Below the pieces are notes generated by a model. It saw only the letters and a program-made list of their open reading frames with translations, searched no databases and was not told the origin of the DNA. The position numbers and the translations under genes are program-made. Below, piece by piece: positions 6,860-7,383 of a DNA stretch of 7,383 nt (positions are counted from its first letter, which is position 1; every line of letters starts with the position of its first letter). This DNA comes from Bacteroidia bacterium (GTDB lineage: Bacteria > Bacteroidota > Bacteroidia > Bacteroidales > CAJPTX01), in contig CAJPTV010000106.1 of assembly GCA_905373665.1 (NCBI GenBank), positions 1 through 7,383 of the forward strand, written 5' to 3'.

Positions 6860-7383
6860 ATGGCTACGAAACGTCAAATGCCTATCGGCGAACAGAGCTT
6901 TCAAGAGATTCGGAAATGGAAGTATGTATACGTAGACAAAACGGAGTACATCTATCAGCTCCTTAGTGGTAAATTCTATTTCCTTAGCCGTCCGCGACGC
7001 TTTGGTAAAAGTCTACTCCTTTCTACCCTCGAAGCCTATTTCCTTGGAAAGCAAGAGCTGTTTAAGGGACTTTATTTGGAACATGCCGAGCTTGAACTCG
7101 CAGCAGCACAGGGACGTGACGCGTGGCAGGAGCATCCTGTGCTTTTCCTCAAATTGAGCGATAACAACAATAAGATCCCCGGGGCGCTTGAAATCAATCT
7201 GAATGACCAATTGGCAGGCTGGGAAAAACTTTATGGCACAGAACCCTCAGAACAAGATCTTGCGACTCGCTTCCGTGGGATTATCCGCCGCGCCTGCGAA
7301 CAGGAGGGACGACAAGTGGTACTCCTCATAGACGAATATGATAAGCCCCTGATTGATACGCTAGGAGACCCTGAGCTCCATAC
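6860..7383 (+). CDS. AAA-ATPase-like protein, N-terminal part (runs off the right edge)
   Basis: The first 174 codons are open, with no stop before the window ends. The sequence matches the N-terminal portion of the AAA-ATPase-like family (PF09820): IGEQSFQEIR (9-18), then YVDKTEYI (24-31), then the atypical P-loop SRPRRFGKSLLLS (43-55) with Lys50, and a Walker B LLIDEYDKPL (155-164) with Asp158/Glu159. In this family the missing C-terminal part usually carries a PD-(D/E)XK nuclease-like domain (PF08011), but that cannot be seen here. Such proteins are often present in many paralogous copies in Bacteroidota genomes, and their role is not established; defence or selfish-element functions have been proposed on domain grounds. 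The ATG was chosen because it places the conserved motif near residue 10. The local GC content is visibly lower than in the other four genes, which fits a separate origin or a mobile paralogous family. Transcription is probably independent of ispF. Confidence 0.88.
   Translation, partial: MATKRQMPIGEQSFQEIRKWKYVYVDKTEYIYQLLSGKFYFLSRPRRFGKSLLLSTLEAYFLGKQELFKGLYLEHAELELAAAQGRDAWQEHPVLFLKLSDNNNKIPGALEINLNDQLAGWEKLYGTEPSEQDLATRFRGIIRRACEQEGRQVVLLIDEYDKPLIDTLGDPELH

Overview
The window looks like chromosomal DNA from a Bacteroidota species, most likely a relatively GC-rich Porphyromonas or a close relative. The strongest evidence is a gene for PorV, an outer-membrane protein of the type IX secretion system (T9SS), which is restricted to this phylum. 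It is followed 8 bp later by ispF. The putative promoter boxes also resemble the phylum's -7 element (TAnnTTTG) more than a sigma70 -10 box, and start codons lack strong Shine-Dalgarno sequences. The genus is an inference. The phylum is well supported.

All five genes lie on the + strand and fill almost the whole window. (1) 94-4176 encodes a 1360-residue protein with an N-terminal DUF4011-type region, a complete Upf1-like superfamily 1 helicase and a C-terminal Vsr/REase_MTES_1575-like domain. (2) 4192-5016, 15 bp later, encodes a Cof-type HAD-IIB phosphatase with all four HAD motifs. (3) 5103-6326 is porV, with a signal peptide and its own 86 bp leader. (4) 6335-6817 is ispF, a complete MEP-pathway enzyme. 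(5) 6860 to the right edge is the first 174 codons of an AAA-ATPase-like protein of the kind that usually carries a C-terminal PD-(D/E)XK nuclease. Its GC content is visibly lower than that of the other genes.

The likely transcription units are helicase plus HAD phosphatase, porV plus ispF, and the AAA-ATPase gene alone. PorV serves protein secretion to the cell surface and IspF serves isoprenoid precursor synthesis, so their pairing looks like an inherited neighbourhood rather than a shared pathway. The helicase-nuclease and the AAA-ATPase are accessory-type genes of uncertain function on either side of this core. The helicase-nuclease is the best candidate for a poorly described system, possibly a single-gene nucleic-acid-targeting defence factor, but nothing in the window proves that role.

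The points most worth a second look are: the apparent loss of the usual acidic residue in the C-terminal nuclease motif of the helicase; the very long insert between its Walker A and Walker B motifs; three G7 tracts within 117 bp of porV; two identical TATCTTTC boxes at matching distances before porV and the AAA-ATPase gene; and porV without porU immediately upstream. No RNA gene, CRISPR array, insertion sequence or convincing terminator was found, and no gene-free stretch exceeds 100 bp.
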